A stretch of DNA of 64,000 nucleotides from Leptotrichia hofstadii (GCF_007990525.1 NZ_AP019823.1:868001-932000); one strand, 5' to 3'; shown: positions 48,447-58,780, counted from the stretch's first letter. Notes: generated by a model not told the origin, from the letters alone. Numbers and translations are program-made.

Positions 48447-49520
48447 ATGAAAATAAAAAAATTGTTAAAAATATTTGGGTTATTAATTTTGACAGGAAAT
48501 ATTGTGAATGCAGAATATATAAAAAGAAATGGAGAAATTTATTATCGGGAATGGATGTAACAAAAGCCAAAATTATTAAAAAATATAGATAAAAAATCAT
48601 TTGAAATATTGGAAAATGATTTTGCAAAAGATAAGAATAATATTTATTATCAAGGGGAAAAGATTGAAAAAATAGATCCTAAAAGTGCTAAAATATTTGG
48701 AAGTCATTTTGTGAAGGATGAGAAAATTGTTTTTGATGCTTATGAAAAAAAGGAATTGAAAGAGGTAGATACAAAAACACTTAAATCGGTTGGAGATTAT
48801 TATTTTAAAGATAAGAACAATGCTTATTTTGATATGAAAAAAATTGATGAAAAAGTTGATTTAGAGACATTTGTTTATTTGGACTTTTTTTATGCTAAAG
48901 ATAAGAATAATCTGTATTTTTATGGACAAAAAGTGAAAGGTGTAAGTCCGAATAATTTTGAGTTTTGGACTTCGTTAAGCAGTGTTCCTGACAATATCAT
49001 TAAAAGCGGGAATGATTTTTATCTTGTTTATGAAAATAATTCGAATGAAAAAATGTATGCCAAAAAAATGGATTTCACAATTGACAAGGATACTTTTGAA
49101 AGTTTTTCCATGAGAGTTTATAAAGATAAAAATAATTTTTATTATTATGACGAAACTGATGATATAAAAAAAGGAAAAACGCTTATTAAATTTAAAAATG
49201 AAGCTGATATAAAAATACTTAAATTTTTGAAAGAAAAAAATGGCGAAAGAAGTAATGAATATATAAAAGATGAAAAGAATGTCTATTATGTGGATGAAGA
49301 AAATGTAGAGATAAAAAAGATAGAAAATGCTGATTACAAAACGTTTCAAGTTATTGAATACTTATATGCAAAGGATAAAAACAATGTTTATTATAAAGGG
49401 AAAAAGTTAAATAATATTAATCCAAACCATTTTAAAATTGTAGACAATGAGATAAAATATAATAATGAGTTTTATAAAATTGATGACAATATGAATCTCA
49501 TAAAAATAGAAAGAGAATAA
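48447..49520 (+). pseudogene. DKNYY-repeat exported protein broken by one in-frame stop
   Basis: The gene starts with a good SD (AAGGAG) and a signal peptide like those of its two neighbours (LLKIFGLLILTGNIVNAEYI). It reads GEIYYREWM, then a TAA at 48558-48560, and continues in the same frame into about 320 codons of intact DKNYY repeats (FAKDKNNIYYQGEKI, YAKDKNNVYYKGKKL) to 49520. Only one base separates it from a full gene. The downstream part has no SD of its own. It may be a recent null mutation, a reversible switch, or a sequence error. Confidence 0.8.
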
Positions 49521-49588
49521 AAAGTTGAAAAGTTAAAAAAGTATTTTATTTACTAAAAATTAAAACTTATAAAATAAGGAGTAAGTGT

Positions 49589-52500
49589 ATGAAAAGAAAA
49601 AATTTATTAAAAATATTAATTTTATTTATCCTAGCAGGAAGCATTGCAAATGCCGAATATTTTAAGGAAAATGGTGAAATTTATTATAAAATGCCATATT
49701 ATGAGATTAAGTCGAAAGTAAAAGATGTAGATATTGAAAGTTTTGAACCTTTAAAGGAAGATAGAGGGCTTATTGGCGATTATTATGCAAAAGATAATAA
49801 ATATGTTTATTTTTATGGTAAGAAACTTAAAGATGTTTTGCCTGAAGGATTTGAAACAGTAAAAGAAAATTATGTGAAAGATAGTAAAAATGTATATAAA
49901 ATTGAAGCTGATATTACAGATAGTATACCAGTATCTTCGGATAATAAAATAAATACGAAAAAAATATCTTTAGATGAACTTGATGTTAAAACTTTTAGAG
50001 CTTTAGAAAATGGCAAAGATGTTACGAGCATAGATTATTTTGTTGATAAAAATAATATTTACTATGCCTATGAGAATTTGGAAAAAATACAAGGAGCAGA
50101 TAAAAATTCTTTTGAGGTTTTGAGTTATTATATCGCAAAAGATAAAAATAATGTTTATTATAACGGTAAAAAGATGGAAAATGTGGATTCTAAGAGTTTT
50201 AAAAATTTTGGTGATTTTATAGGAAAAGATAAAAATAGAGTTTTTTACATTACAGGAAATGAGGATATTAAAGATGCTGATGCAAAAAGTTTTGAGATAA
50301 TGGGAGATACTTATTATTTTAGAGATAAAAATAATATTTTTGTTATTAAATACAGTAATGATTTTCCTGATGGAGAAGGTTTTATAAAATTACCAAATAT
50401 TGATAGGAACAGCTTTATTACTTTGAGCGAGGAATTTGGAAAAGATAAAAATGGAATTTATTATATTGGTGAAAAAATAAACGGAATTAATCCGAATAAT
50501 GTTAGAGTTATTGAAGAAATGGGACAGGATAATTATATTCTTCAAAGCGAAAATAATTACTATTTGACATTTAATAGCAATAGCGATTTGTATGACAGAA
50601 AAAACGATAAAATTGAAGCAAAAAAAATAAATAATTTGAACATTGATTTTAGTACATTTAAGTATTTTGGAATTTTGAACTACTATAAAGATAAAAACAG
50701 TTTTTATTATCGTTCAGATAATGATTTAAAAAAAATCAAAAGCGGAATTGATGTTGGAAGTGCTGATAAAGTGCTTGAATTGAATGATTTTGTAAAAGAT
50801 AAAAATAATCTTTATTATTTTTCTAATGGAAAAATTGAGAAAATAGATTTGAATATTGATGTAAAAAGTTTAGAATTTTTTGATGACATTGATTCTTCTT
50901 ATAGCAATTATATAAAAGATAGAAATAACGTATATTTTGTAGATAATAAAAACGGGAAAGTAAAAATAGTAAAAAATGCTGATAAAAATACATTTCAAAT
51001 TGTAAATGGAAATTATGGGGTAGATAGAAAAAATGTTTATTATGATGGAGAAAAGCTAGATTCTGTTGGTATTGAAGGGCTTAAAATTTTTGATGATAGT
51101 TACTTAAAGGATAATAAAAATGTTTATGAGATTTATACGACAGATGATGGAAAAACTAAAATAAGAGCAATAAAAAATTTGAACATTGATGTGGCAAGTT
51201 TTGAGGATATTTTTAAAGAAGCATTTTATAAAGATAAAAATTCGGTTTATTATGTCGATATGACTGAAGATAAACAGGAATTAAAAAAACTGGAAGGAGC
51301 AGATGCTGATACATTTGAGCTGGGAATTTTTTCAAAAGATAAAAATAACGTATATGTTGATAAACAGAGATTGGAAGGTGTTAGTCCAAAAGGATTTGAA
51401 ATATTAGACAATGATTTAAATTTTATAAAAGATTATAAAAATGTTTTTTATTTGGATAGAGCAGAGGATGGTATAACTTTCATACCAAGAGTGCAAAATA
51501 CAGAAGGGGTAGATGTTGCAACTTTAGAATCTGTTGGAAAATCTTTTTTTAAAGATTATTTCAAGGATAAAAATAATGTTTATATTGTAGCAAGTGAAAG
51601 ACCCGTATCAACTGATTCTATCAATACAAAATTGAATTTTTATAAATTAATCGGTGCAAATCCTAAGACTTTTGAATTGATTGACAATTTTGGAAGAGAT
51701 GACAAGAATGTCTATTTTCTTGATAAAAAGTTAAAAGGGATTGATGCCAAAACTTTTGAAGAAATAAGTTTTAGTATTGTAAAGGATAAGAATGGTTTAC
51801 ATATTTTGTTAAATTCTGATGATTTTGGAATAAAGACACGAAACTTGAAAATAAGTGGACTTGATTTGAAAACGTTTAAAAAATTGGAGAATGGTTACTA
51901 TAAAGATAAAAATAATGTTTATTATGATTTGGATAATAACCTTTATACAATAAAAAATGCTGATTTGGCGACATTTGAAGTTTTAAATTCACCTTACAGC
52001 AGTTCTATTTACTTTGCAAAGGATAAAAATAATGTTTATTATCAAAATAAAAAAATAAATGGGATTGTCGCTGACGGTTTTGAACAAATACAAAGTAATT
52101 TTATAAAAGATAAGAACGGAATTTACAAATTTGAGGAAAATGAAAATGAAAAAAGTTTAAAAATAACTCCAATTAATGCAAAAATCGATTTTGAAAATCT
52201 TAAGGAATTAGATTGGAAATATTTTGGCGATGATAAAAATATTTATTATTTTGACGAAAGTGATTTCAAAAAATTAGATAGAGCAGATATAAATTCATTT
52301 GAACGAATAGAGTATACTGGATTTTTTAAAGATAAAAATAACGTTTATTATGATGGAGAAAAAGTAGAAGGAATAGATATGAACAGTATCGAAGTAATAA
52401 ATGGAATGTGTATAAAAGATAAAAATAGTGTCTTTTATGAAGGAAAAAAATTAAGAAATATCAGTCCTGACAATTTTAATATTTTTGATGGTGGATTATC

Positions 52501-52849
52501 ATATGATAAAATTTTAGTTGATAAAAACGGAATTTATAAATTTATTGAAACTGAAGATAACAAAAAAACAATAGAAATAACTCGACTGGATAGTAAGGGC
52601 ATTGATTTAGAAACTCTTGAAAGAATTACTTCTCCAATGGACAGTTCCAATTATTTCAAAGATAAGAATGGCGTTTATTTTATAGATGGAAATAAATTTG
52701 TGAAAATAAATGGAGCGGATAAAGATAGTTTTAGAGTAACAATGAGCGGGAAATATGGGAAAGATAAAAATAACGTTTATTTCGATGGGAAGAAAATGGA
52801 AGGGAAAAATCCAGTTGACTTTGAGGAGGAAATGGAGATTAAACAATAG
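49589..52849 (+). CDS. Large DKNYY-repeat exported protein
   Basis: 1086 aa, with signal peptide MKRKNLLKILILFILAGSIA. The entire mature region is built from tandem units of about 30-45 residues of the form 'aD..tFe.l...y.KDKNNVYY.gkkl.gv', i.e. DKNYY-family repeats (over twenty visible). It has no membrane segment after the signal, so it is periplasmic or exported further. Function of the family is unknown; the rigid array suggests a binding or structural role. RBS AAGGAG precedes the ATG. It is the middle of three tandem paralogues following hscC. Confidence 0.85.
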   Translation: MKRKNLLKILILFILAGSIANAEYFKENGEIYYKMPYYEIKSKVKDVDIESFEPLKEDRGLIGDYYAKDNKYVYFYGKKLKDVLPEGFETVKENYVKDSKNVYKIEADITDSIPVSSDNKINTKKISLDELDVKTFRALENGKDVTSIDYFVDKNNIYYAYENLEKIQGADKNSFEVLSYYIAKDKNNVYYNGKKMENVDSKSFKNFGDFIGKDKNRVFYITGNEDIKDADAKSFEIMGDTYYFRDKNNIFVIKYSNDFPDGEGFIKLPNIDRNSFITLSEEFGKDKNGIYYIGEKINGINPNNVRVIEEMGQDNYILQSENNYYLTFNSNSDLYDRKNDKIEAKKINNLNIDFSTFKYFGILNYYKDKNSFYYRSDNDLKKIKSGIDVGSADKVLELNDFVKDKNNLYYFSNGKIEKIDLNIDVKSLEFFDDIDSSYSNYIKDRNNVYFVDNKNGKVKIVKNADKNTFQIVNGNYGVDRKNVYYDGEKLDSVGIEGLKIFDDSYLKDNKNVYEIYTTDDGKTKIRAIKNLNIDVASFEDIFKEAFYKDKNSVYYVDMTEDKQELKKLEGADADTFELGIFSKDKNNVYVDKQRLEGVSPKGFEILDNDLNFIKDYKNVFYLDRAEDGITFIPRVQNTEGVDVATLESVGKSFFKDYFKDKNNVYIVASERPVSTDSINTKLNFYKLIGANPKTFELIDNFGRDDKNVYFLDKKLKGIDAKTFEEISFSIVKDKNGLHILLNSDDFGIKTRNLKISGLDLKTFKKLENGYYKDKNNVYYDLDNNLYTIKNADLATFEVLNSPYSSSIYFAKDKNNVYYQNKKINGIVADGFEQIQSNFIKDKNGIYKFEENENEKSLKITPINAKIDFENLKELDWKYFGDDKNIYYFDESDFKKLDRADINSFERIEYTGFFKDKNNVYYDGEKVEGIDMNSIEVINGMCIKDKNSVFYEGKKLRNISPDNFNIFDGGLSYDKILVDKNGIYKFIETEDNKKTIEITRLDSKGIDLETLERITSPMDSSNYFKDKNGVYFIDGNKFVKINGADKDSFRVTMSGKYGKDKNNVYFDGKKMEGKNPVDFEEEMEIKQ

Positions 52850-52910
52850 AAATTATTTTATTTAAATTGTTAATAAATCAAAAACTTGAGAATAAAAAAG
52901 GAGAGTTGTT

Positions 52911-54743
52911 GTGAACATTAAAGGACATTTTTTAAAAATTCTACTTTTGTTTATTTTGGTAGGGAGTGTTGTAAATGCAGGGTATTTTAAAGAGAAAAAT
53001 AAAATTTATTTTATTGACACAGTGGAAGATTCTGAGAAAAAAGAAGTTGTGAAAAATATTGATTTTAGGACTTTTAAAATTTTTGAAGAGAATGATAATT
53101 TTGCGAAAGACAAGGATAATGTTTACTATAAGAATAAAAAGCTGGAAAATATAGATGTGAATTCTTTTCAGATAGAAAATTCTTTTATTGCAAAAGATAA
53201 AGATAATGTTTTTTATATTGCAAATAATGAGATTATAAAAATTAAAGGCTTTAGTCCAGAAAAAAGCAAGGTTATTGTTCAGTTTTACGTACCAACTATA
53301 CTAATTAATAAAGATGGTATTTATACTTTTGATAAATATGAAAATGGAGAAATTACGATAAAGTCAATAAAACCTGCGGGAATAGATATGAATACTCTAG
53401 AAGTCGTGGACGGAGAAAACATGACGATGCTTTTGTACTTAAAAGATAAAAATAACGTTTATTTTATTAATTATAAAGAAAGTGAACAGAAAATTTCAGA
53501 TATTGATGTAGAAAATGCAGAGGATGTGGGAAATGATAACTATAATATCGATATTGAAATAAAAAAATTAGAGAGTGCAGATAGCGGCAGTTTTAAAATA
53601 GATTCTATATACGGGAAAGATAAAAATAACTTATACTTTTTAAATAAAAAAATAACAGGTGTAAATCCTAAAACTTTTAAAGTTATTGGCTCAAATAAAC
53701 TTATTATCAAAGATGATAAAGGGGTTTATTATCTTGGAAGAGAAGAAGTGAAAAAAATCCAAAATGCTGATTTAAATACTTTTGAAGAAGTATCGAAAGA
53801 ATATTATCGAGATAAAAATAATGTTTATTATTATGATAATTATGATGGCGATGTAAAAAGAGTTAAAGGAGTAGATGCAAAAACTTTTGAAGCAATAGAA
53901 GGCTATGCATTGGGAAGAGATAAAAATGCTGTTTATGACAAAGGGAAGATGATAAAGGGCTTAGACCCTGTGACATTTGAAGATTTAAACGGAAATTTTT
54001 ACAAAGATAAGAATGGAGTTTACTACGAAGGAATGTTAATGAAAGGAATTGATTCAAAATCTTTTGAGCCATTCGTAAATTATACACATGTAAAAGATAA
54101 AAATGGAATATATTCCTTTTATCAAAAAGAAAATGAAGTTGTTGTTGAAAAAGTTGAAATTTCTCCAGAAATTGATTTAAAAACTTTACAACCTATCGAA
54201 AATTATTCTGAATATTCAAAAGATAAAAATAACGTTTATTATCATTTCAAAAAAATAGAAGGTGCTGATATAAAAACTTTTGAACCTGAAGGGTATTCTA
54301 TTGGAAAAGATAAAATGGGAGTATATTATGAAACTCGTAAAGTAAATGGAGTGGATGTAAATAGCTTTGAAGTTTTGAAAAATGATTTTTTTAAGGATAA
54401 AAATAATGTTTATTATAAAAATAAAAAGTTAGAAATATTCAAACCTAAAAACTTTGAAGTAATAGACTATTCTTTAGTAAAGCAAAATGAAGATTTGTAC
54501 TATTTTACTGAAGATGAAAATAATAACACAAAATTTGTTCCATTAGAAAGTAAAAATGTCGATATTGATACTTTTCAAATTCTTGATGAAGATTATGCAA
54601 AAGATAAGAATAATACCTATTACAAAGGTAAAATTTTTAAGGAAGCAGACGTAAAAACTCTTGATAAACATTATAATGAAAATGATAACGGGTACAAAAT
54701 AAGGGATAAGAAGAAAGTGTATAAAATAAAAGAATTAGACTAA
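52911..54743 (+). CDS. DKNYY-repeat exported protein
   Basis: 610 aa starting at GTG after AAAAGGAGAG. Signal peptide KGHFLKILLLFILVGSVVNA, then tandem DKNYY units (NFAKDKDNVYYKNKKLENID, YYRDKNNVYYYDNYDG, EYSKDKNNVYYHFKKIEGAD). About half the length of its upstream paralogue, with similar repeats, so array length varies by duplication or loss of units. The last unit degenerates (KIRDKKKVYKIKELD). Confidence 0.85.
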   Translation: MNIKGHFLKILLLFILVGSVVNAGYFKEKNKIYFIDTVEDSEKKEVVKNIDFRTFKIFEENDNFAKDKDNVYYKNKKLENIDVNSFQIENSFIAKDKDNVFYIANNEIIKIKGFSPEKSKVIVQFYVPTILINKDGIYTFDKYENGEITIKSIKPAGIDMNTLEVVDGENMTMLLYLKDKNNVYFINYKESEQKISDIDVENAEDVGNDNYNIDIEIKKLESADSGSFKIDSIYGKDKNNLYFLNKKITGVNPKTFKVIGSNKLIIKDDKGVYYLGREEVKKIQNADLNTFEEVSKEYYRDKNNVYYYDNYDGDVKRVKGVDAKTFEAIEGYALGRDKNAVYDKGKMIKGLDPVTFEDLNGNFYKDKNGVYYEGMLMKGIDSKSFEPFVNYTHVKDKNGIYSFYQKENEVVVEKVEISPEIDLKTLQPIENYSEYSKDKNNVYYHFKKIEGADIKTFEPEGYSIGKDKMGVYYETRKVNGVDVNSFEVLKNDFFKDKNNVYYKNKKLEIFKPKNFEVIDYSLVKQNEDLYYFTEDENNNTKFVPLESKNVDIDTFQILDEDYAKDKNNTYYKGKIFKEADVKTLDKHYNENDNGYKIRDKKKVYKIKELD

Positions 54744-54775
54744 ATAAAATAGTTATTTTATAAAAATGATAATAA

Positions 54776-54850
54776 TTCAAATATAAAATATTAAAAAAAT
54801 TTGCTAAAAAGATTCTGGATGTATTTACAGTTTATAAATTGTGTTATTGA
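54776..54850 (+). pseudogene. C-terminal fossil of a Djl-like J-domain protein
   Basis: Translates as FKYKILKKFAKKILDVFTVY, KLCY, stop. This aligns with the C-terminal tails of the two membrane J proteins upstream (IRYKRLREFSKKVLDVFVLK and IKYNRIRNYAKDILDSVSFD). Nothing further upstream of this block is recognisable. It shows that a further djl-type gene once ended here, beyond the DKNYY genes. Confidence 0.65.
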
Positions 54851-54866
54851 TGCATCCAGCTTTTTC
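54815..54866 (+). terminator. Possible terminator
   Basis: CTGGATGT / GCATCCAG (8 bp with one G-U pair) around a 29-nt loop, followed by CTTTTTC. The left arm lies inside the Djl-tail fossil. Confidence 0.45.
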
Positions 54867-55103
54867 ATTGTAGTTGACACTTTTGTTAACACTTTTGTTA
54901 CTAATGTTCGGATAAATGATGATATTATGAAGTAAATTTTAACTTTTTCATTTATTCTCCTTATGTTCTTTATATTTATCATTATTTTTATTGAAAATAA
55001 TTTCCTCTTAACTTCTCCTATTTTTATTCTGAAATATAGTATAGCCATTATATTAGTTCTATCTTAATTTTGTAGTAAAAAATTCATATTATCGCTATTA
55101 TTA

Positions 55104-56117
55104 TTAATCTTTAATTTTTACTAATTTTTCGGAATTTCTGAGAATTAAGGTAGGAGAAACGATAACTATTTTCTTACTTCTGCTACTATTTTTCATCTCT
55201 TCAAGTAAAAGTTTCGCTATTTCCATTCCTGTTTCTTCTATGTCTCTATTTATTGCACTTATATTTATTCCTAATATTTCAAAATATTTATGATTGTCAT
55301 AGGATACTATCGCTATATCATCGGGTATTTTTAGATTTTTTTCTCTTATTGCCTGTAATGCTCCTAAAGTCATTTCATTATTGCATATAAAGATTGCAGT
55401 TGTTTTCTTATTTTTTTCAAGAATTTTTTTTGTGTTTTCATATCCGCTATCAAAGTGAAAATTCCCTTCATATATATTTTCTTCAGATATTTTTTTGTTT
55501 TTTTCCAACATTGCTTTTTTGTATCCTTCTAACCTATTTAATCCATTTGTTGTAGAAAAAGGGCCTGTAATTATCGCAATATTTTCATGTCCTGAATTAA
55601 TCAATGCTTCTGTTGCTAAATAACCACCTTTTATATCATCAAAAAATACTCCCGTGAAAGTTTCATCAAAAATTTGTCTGTCGAATAAAACAAAAGGAAT
55701 ACCTGAATCAAGCAATACTTTTATATCCTTTTTTTTGTGATACTGAAGAGATATCGAAAGGATAATACCACTTGGTCTTTGTTCAATTACATTTTGAAAT
55801 ACTTTTTTTTCTTTTTTTATATTTTCATCAGTACTGTAAACAAGCATATGTAAATTATTTTTATCCATTATGTTAGAAATTCCCTTTATTATATCTCCAA
55901 AATATGAATTTTGAATATCTGGTATAATTACAGCTACTGTATTTGACTTATTGCTAGATAAGGAACGGGCGATTCCATTTGGTATATAATTTACCTCTTC
56001 AATAATTTTTAATATTTTTTCTTTTGTTTCTTTACTAACATAACCATTATTTGAAATCACACGAGATACTGTTGATTTTGAAAATCCTGATAATTTAGCT
56101 ATTTCTTCTATTTTCAT
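55104..56117 (-). CDS. LacI-family transcriptional regulator
   Basis: A 337-aa LacI/GalR regulator. The N-terminal HTH and hinge read IEEIAKLSGFSKSTVSRVIS and YIPNGIARSLSSNKSNTVAV; the sugar-binding domain has PDIQNSYFGDIIKGI, GFDRQ-like FVLFDRQIFDE, and ICNNEMTLGALQAI. It lies at the downstream end of the fucose operon on the same strand, separated by a terminator and a MITE-like element, with its own SD (AAGGAAG). It is probably the L-fucose-responsive regulator of the operon (inference from position). Confidence 0.9.
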   Translation of the reverse strand: MKIEEIAKLSGFSKSTVSRVISNNGYVSKETKEKILKIIEEVNYIPNGIARSLSSNKSNTVAVIIPDIQNSYFGDIIKGISNIMDKNNLHMLVYSTDENIKKEKKVFQNVIEQRPSGIILSISLQYHKKKDIKVLLDSGIPFVLFDRQIFDETFTGVFFDDIKGGYLATEALINSGHENIAIITGPFSTTNGLNRLEGYKKAMLEKNKKISEENIYEGNFHFDSGYENTKKILEKNKKTTAIFICNNEMTLGALQAIREKNLKIPDDIAIVSYDNHKYFEILGINISAINRDIEETGMEIAKLLLEEMKNSSRSKKIVIVSPTLILRNSEKLVKIKD

Positions 56118-56267
56118 TATATTACTTCCTTAAATCATAAATATTATTTTTTTTATTTCAATCATTAATAAATGTTATATCATATTTTACCATTTAAATA
56201 TTAAATATCAGTTTAGAATTTTTTATTTTTTGAATATAATAAAATTATTTTTTCAGTTTGTCGCAAT

Positions 56268-56387
56268 ATATTAGACCTGTTCGATAACTATATATATTTA
56301 GAATTTAATAAAACAAATATTCTAAAGCAAGGGGTCTTGACCCCTTGTGAAAATAAAAAAACTTAGGTTATCGAATACATCTATTAT
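56268..56387. mobile_element. 120-bp MITE-like element
   Basis: Terminal inverted repeats of 21 bp match at 17 positions (56268-56288 and 56367-56387, with perfect inner core TTCGATAAC / GTTATCGAA). The centre holds a strong hairpin, CAAGGGGTC-TT-GACCCCTTG (56328-56347). The ends resemble those of IS5/IS1182-type elements (CCTGTTCGATAAC). There is no coding capacity. A target-site duplication could not be fixed by eye. Confidence 0.6.
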
Positions 56388-56427
56388 ACAATCTATGATT
56401 AAAAAATATTTAATAATTGTAATCTAT

Positions 56428-56486
56428 AAAAAGAACACGATTTAAAGATTAAAATTTAAAGCTTAAAAATCTATAAAATCGTGTTC
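56428..56486 (-). terminator. Terminator of the fucose operon
   Basis: GAACACGATTT (56433-56443) and AAATCGTGTTC (56476-56486) form an 11-bp perfect stem around a 32-nt spacer. On the minus strand it is followed by TTTTTATAG, so it terminates transcription coming from fucU. Confidence 0.8.
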
Positions 56487-56514
56487 CCTTATTTTGATAT
56501 TTGTTATTTATACG

Positions 56515-56940
56515 TTATTTTATAATTCCTTTCTTTAAAATAACATTTGCATAGATAGCTTCTTCAGATGTAGCAATTATGGCGTATGCCTTTTTTGCTC
56601 TTTCATAAAATTCAAATCTTTCTACAAATTCAAAGTCTTTAAATTCTTCATGTTTTTCTAAAGTTTTTCTATAAACACTCCATACTTCAGGTTCTCCTAC
56701 ATACTCGTTTCCTGTTTTCATTAATGAAACTGCACTTTCTACATACGTATCAAGGGGGAATATTTCTAGTATTGATTCTAGAAGCTCTGCTACACCGCTT
56801 GCATCTGATCTGACAAGTCTTTGTGCATGACTTGCAACGGGAAAGTTTCCATCTCCTATCACAATTTCATCTCCGTGTCCCATTTCACATAATATTTTCA
56901 GTAATTCTGGACTTAAATTTTTAGGTATATTTTTAAGCAT
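56515..56940 (-). CDS. fucU: L-fucose mutarotase
   Basis: A 141-aa RbsD/FucU-family protein. The conserved start LSPELLKILCEMGHGDEIVI with the catalytic His, GDGNFPVASHA, and the C-terminal FYERAKKAYAIIATSE, YANVILKKG are present. It interconverts alpha and beta L-fucopyranose to feed the isomerase. Last gene of the operon, 28 bp after fucI, SD GAAGGAG. Confidence 0.93.
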   Translation of the reverse strand: MLKNIPKNLSPELLKILCEMGHGDEIVIGDGNFPVASHAQRLVRSDASGVAELLESILEIFPLDTYVESAVSLMKTGNEYVGEPEVWSVYRKTLEKHEEFKDFEFVERFEFYERAKKAYAIIATSEEAIYANVILKKGIIK

Positions 56941-56967
56941 TTTTTTACTCCTTCATTTAGATATTTT

Positions 56968-58752
56968 CTATTTACCTATTTTTTTATAAATTGGTCCAAA
57001 ATTTTCACACGCTCTGTAATCAGCACCTTCTTCATTCATGTCTCCAAAACTTGCCCAAACTTTAGGACGGAATATTCTGTCAGGATTTACATTGTGCATA
57101 CATACTGGAATTCTAAGCATAGATGCTAATGTTATAAGTTCATCACCTATATGTCCATAAGATATTGCTCCATGATTTGCTCCCCAGTTATTCATTACAG
57201 AATAAACATCTTTAAATGCTCCTTTACCAGTAAGTATAGGTGCAAACCAAGTTGTAGGCCAAGTTGGATTTGTTCTGCTGTCAAGTGATTCATGAATATC
57301 TTTGTCTATGTCAATTGCATATCCTTCAGCAATTTGAAGTACAGGCCCTTGCCCTTTAACAAGATTTATTCTGCACATTGTAACAGGCATTTCCCCTTTT
57401 GTAAGGAAACATGAAGAGAATCCTCCACCTCTGAAATAATCATAATCTGCTGCAGGCCAGCTTGTAGATTTTAAGGCATTGTTAACTTCTTCTTCTGTAA
57501 CTTCCCAGTATGGTTTCATAACTCGTTTACCGTCTCTTATTTGATCTCCAGTTGCATCTAACGTAGCTGATCCTGAGTTAATTAAGTGGATTATTCCATT
57601 TTCAGCTTTTCCTGTCAATTTTTTACCTGTAACTCTTTCTACAGCTTCTGGACTCCAGTAAGTTCTAACATCTGCAAATATTTGCGCAGTTCCAGTCAAA
57701 AGATGTCCAAACAGCATAGATATTCCATTTAAAGCATCATTTTCAGTTGCAACTGTAAAAGCCTGTCTTATTCCATTCCAGTCAAAAGATGAATTTAATA
57801 TAGCCTCAGAAAAGTCACCATTAGGCATAAAATCTGTCCATTGTCTTTGTCCTTGGAAACCTGACACTATTGCATTATTTCCTTCAGATTCTTCAACAAA
57901 TCCCATTTCAGCTAATTTAGGATTTCCAATCATCATGTCTCTTATTATAAGAGTCATTTTCACAACTGTTTCCCATTCTTTATTTTTAACTTCCTCTGTT
58001 CTAGAAACTTTATTTATATCTAATCCTTCTTTACAATGTTCTTTGACCCATTTCAATGCTTTTTCATATTCTTCCTTATCGTAAATCTCATTTTGTATTC
58101 TTCTAGTAATTTCACTCATATCTTTAAATTCAGGACGAATTCCCAAATAATCTAGAAGGAATTCGTTGTTGACCATAGATCCTGCTATACCCATGGAAAC
58201 TCCACCCACAGATAAATAAGATTTGTCCTTCATTGTTGCAACAGCTAATCCAGCTTTTGTGAATTTCAGTAGTTTTTCTTTTACATCATCAGGAATGGAA
58301 TCATCAGATAAATCCTGTACATCATGTCCATAAATTCCGAATGCAGGAAATCCTAGCTGTGCATGTCCTGCCAATGCCGCTGCAAGATAAACAGCTCCTG
58401 GTCTTTCTGTTCCATTAAATCCCCAGATTGCTTTTGGAATGTCAGGTGTCATATCAATTGTTTCACTTCCATAGCACCAGCAAGGTGTTACAGTTATTGA
58501 CAATCCTACATTCTGATCTTTAAATTTCTGATTACATTTTGCCGCTTCAGAAAATCCTCCAATTGTTGTATCAGAAATCACACATTCTACTGCTTCTCCA
58601 CTAGGATGTCTTAATGTGGAAGAAATTAGCTCTGCAAGTTTTTGTGCCATCCCCATTGTTTTTTCTTCTAAAGATTCTCTAACTCCATTTCTTCTTCCAT
58701 CAATGACAGGTCGAATTCCTACTTTAGGAAGTTCTCCTCTTAATCTGTTCAT
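56968..58752 (-). CDS. fucI: L-fucose isomerase
   Basis: A 594-aa FucI of standard length. [20 protein letters not shown] at the N-terminus, [27 protein letters not shown], the active-site Glu/Asp region [20 protein letters not shown], and the C-terminal metal-binding His in [19 protein letters not shown] are all diagnostic. It converts L-fucose to L-fuculose using Mn2+. The frame opens at a GTG 9 bp upstream, but AAGGAG is 8 nt before this ATG. Confidence 0.96.
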   Translation of the reverse strand: MNRLRGELPKVGIRPVIDGRRNGVRESLEEKTMGMAQKLAELISSTLRHPSGEAVECVISDTTIGGFSEAAKCNQKFKDQNVGLSITVTPCWCYGSETIDMTPDIPKAIWGFNGTERPGAVYLAAALAGHAQLGFPAFGIYGHDVQDLSDDSIPDDVKEKLLKFTKAGLAVATMKDKSYLSVGGVSMGIAGSMVNNEFLLDYLGIRPEFKDMSEITRRIQNEIYDKEEYEKALKWVKEHCKEGLDINKVSRTEEVKNKEWETVVKMTLIIRDMMIGNPKLAEMGFVEESEGNNAIVSGFQGQRQWTDFMPNGDFSEAILNSSFDWNGIRQAFTVATENDALNGISMLFGHLLTGTAQIFADVRTYWSPEAVERVTGKKLTGKAENGIIHLINSGSATLDATGDQIRDGKRVMKPYWEVTEEEVNNALKSTSWPAADYDYFRGGGFSSCFLTKGEMPVTMCRINLVKGQGPVLQIAEGYAIDIDKDIHESLDSRTNPTWPTTWFAPILTGKGAFKDVYSVMNNWGANHGAISYGHIGDELITLASMLRIPVCMHNVNPDRIFRPKVWASFGDMNEEGADYRACENFGPIYKKIGK

Positions 58753-58780
58753 TAGTCTCACTCCTTAAATTTTTGTTTAT

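Larger units (their letters stand above)
54744..55103. other. Convergent intergenic region
   Basis: About 360 bp between the last DKNYY gene and the LacI gene. It holds the Djl-tail fossil and hairpin listed separately, and a direct repeat ACACTTTTGTTA x2 (about 54878-54900). An 85-codon minus-strand frame (54791-55048) overlaps the fossil and shows no SD or recognisable domain, so it is not called. Confidence 0.6.
56118..56514. other. Intergenic region between fucU and the LacI gene
   Basis: About 400 bp. It contains, from left to right, the LacI-gene promoter region (AT-rich, no clear hexamers or operator palindrome seen), a 120-bp MITE-like element, and the fucose-operon terminator, both listed separately. 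No ORF. Confidence 0.6.

Noticed and set aside
48609-49520. Independent 303-aa gene starting at the internal TTG
   Set aside because: No SD precedes it and the frame is continuous with an upstream signal peptide apart from one stop, so it is treated as part of a broken gene.
54791-55048. 85-codon minus-strand frame between the last DKNYY gene and the LacI gene
   Set aside because: No ribosome site, no recognisable domain, and it is antisense to the Djl-tail fossil; most likely a chance frame in AT-rich DNA.
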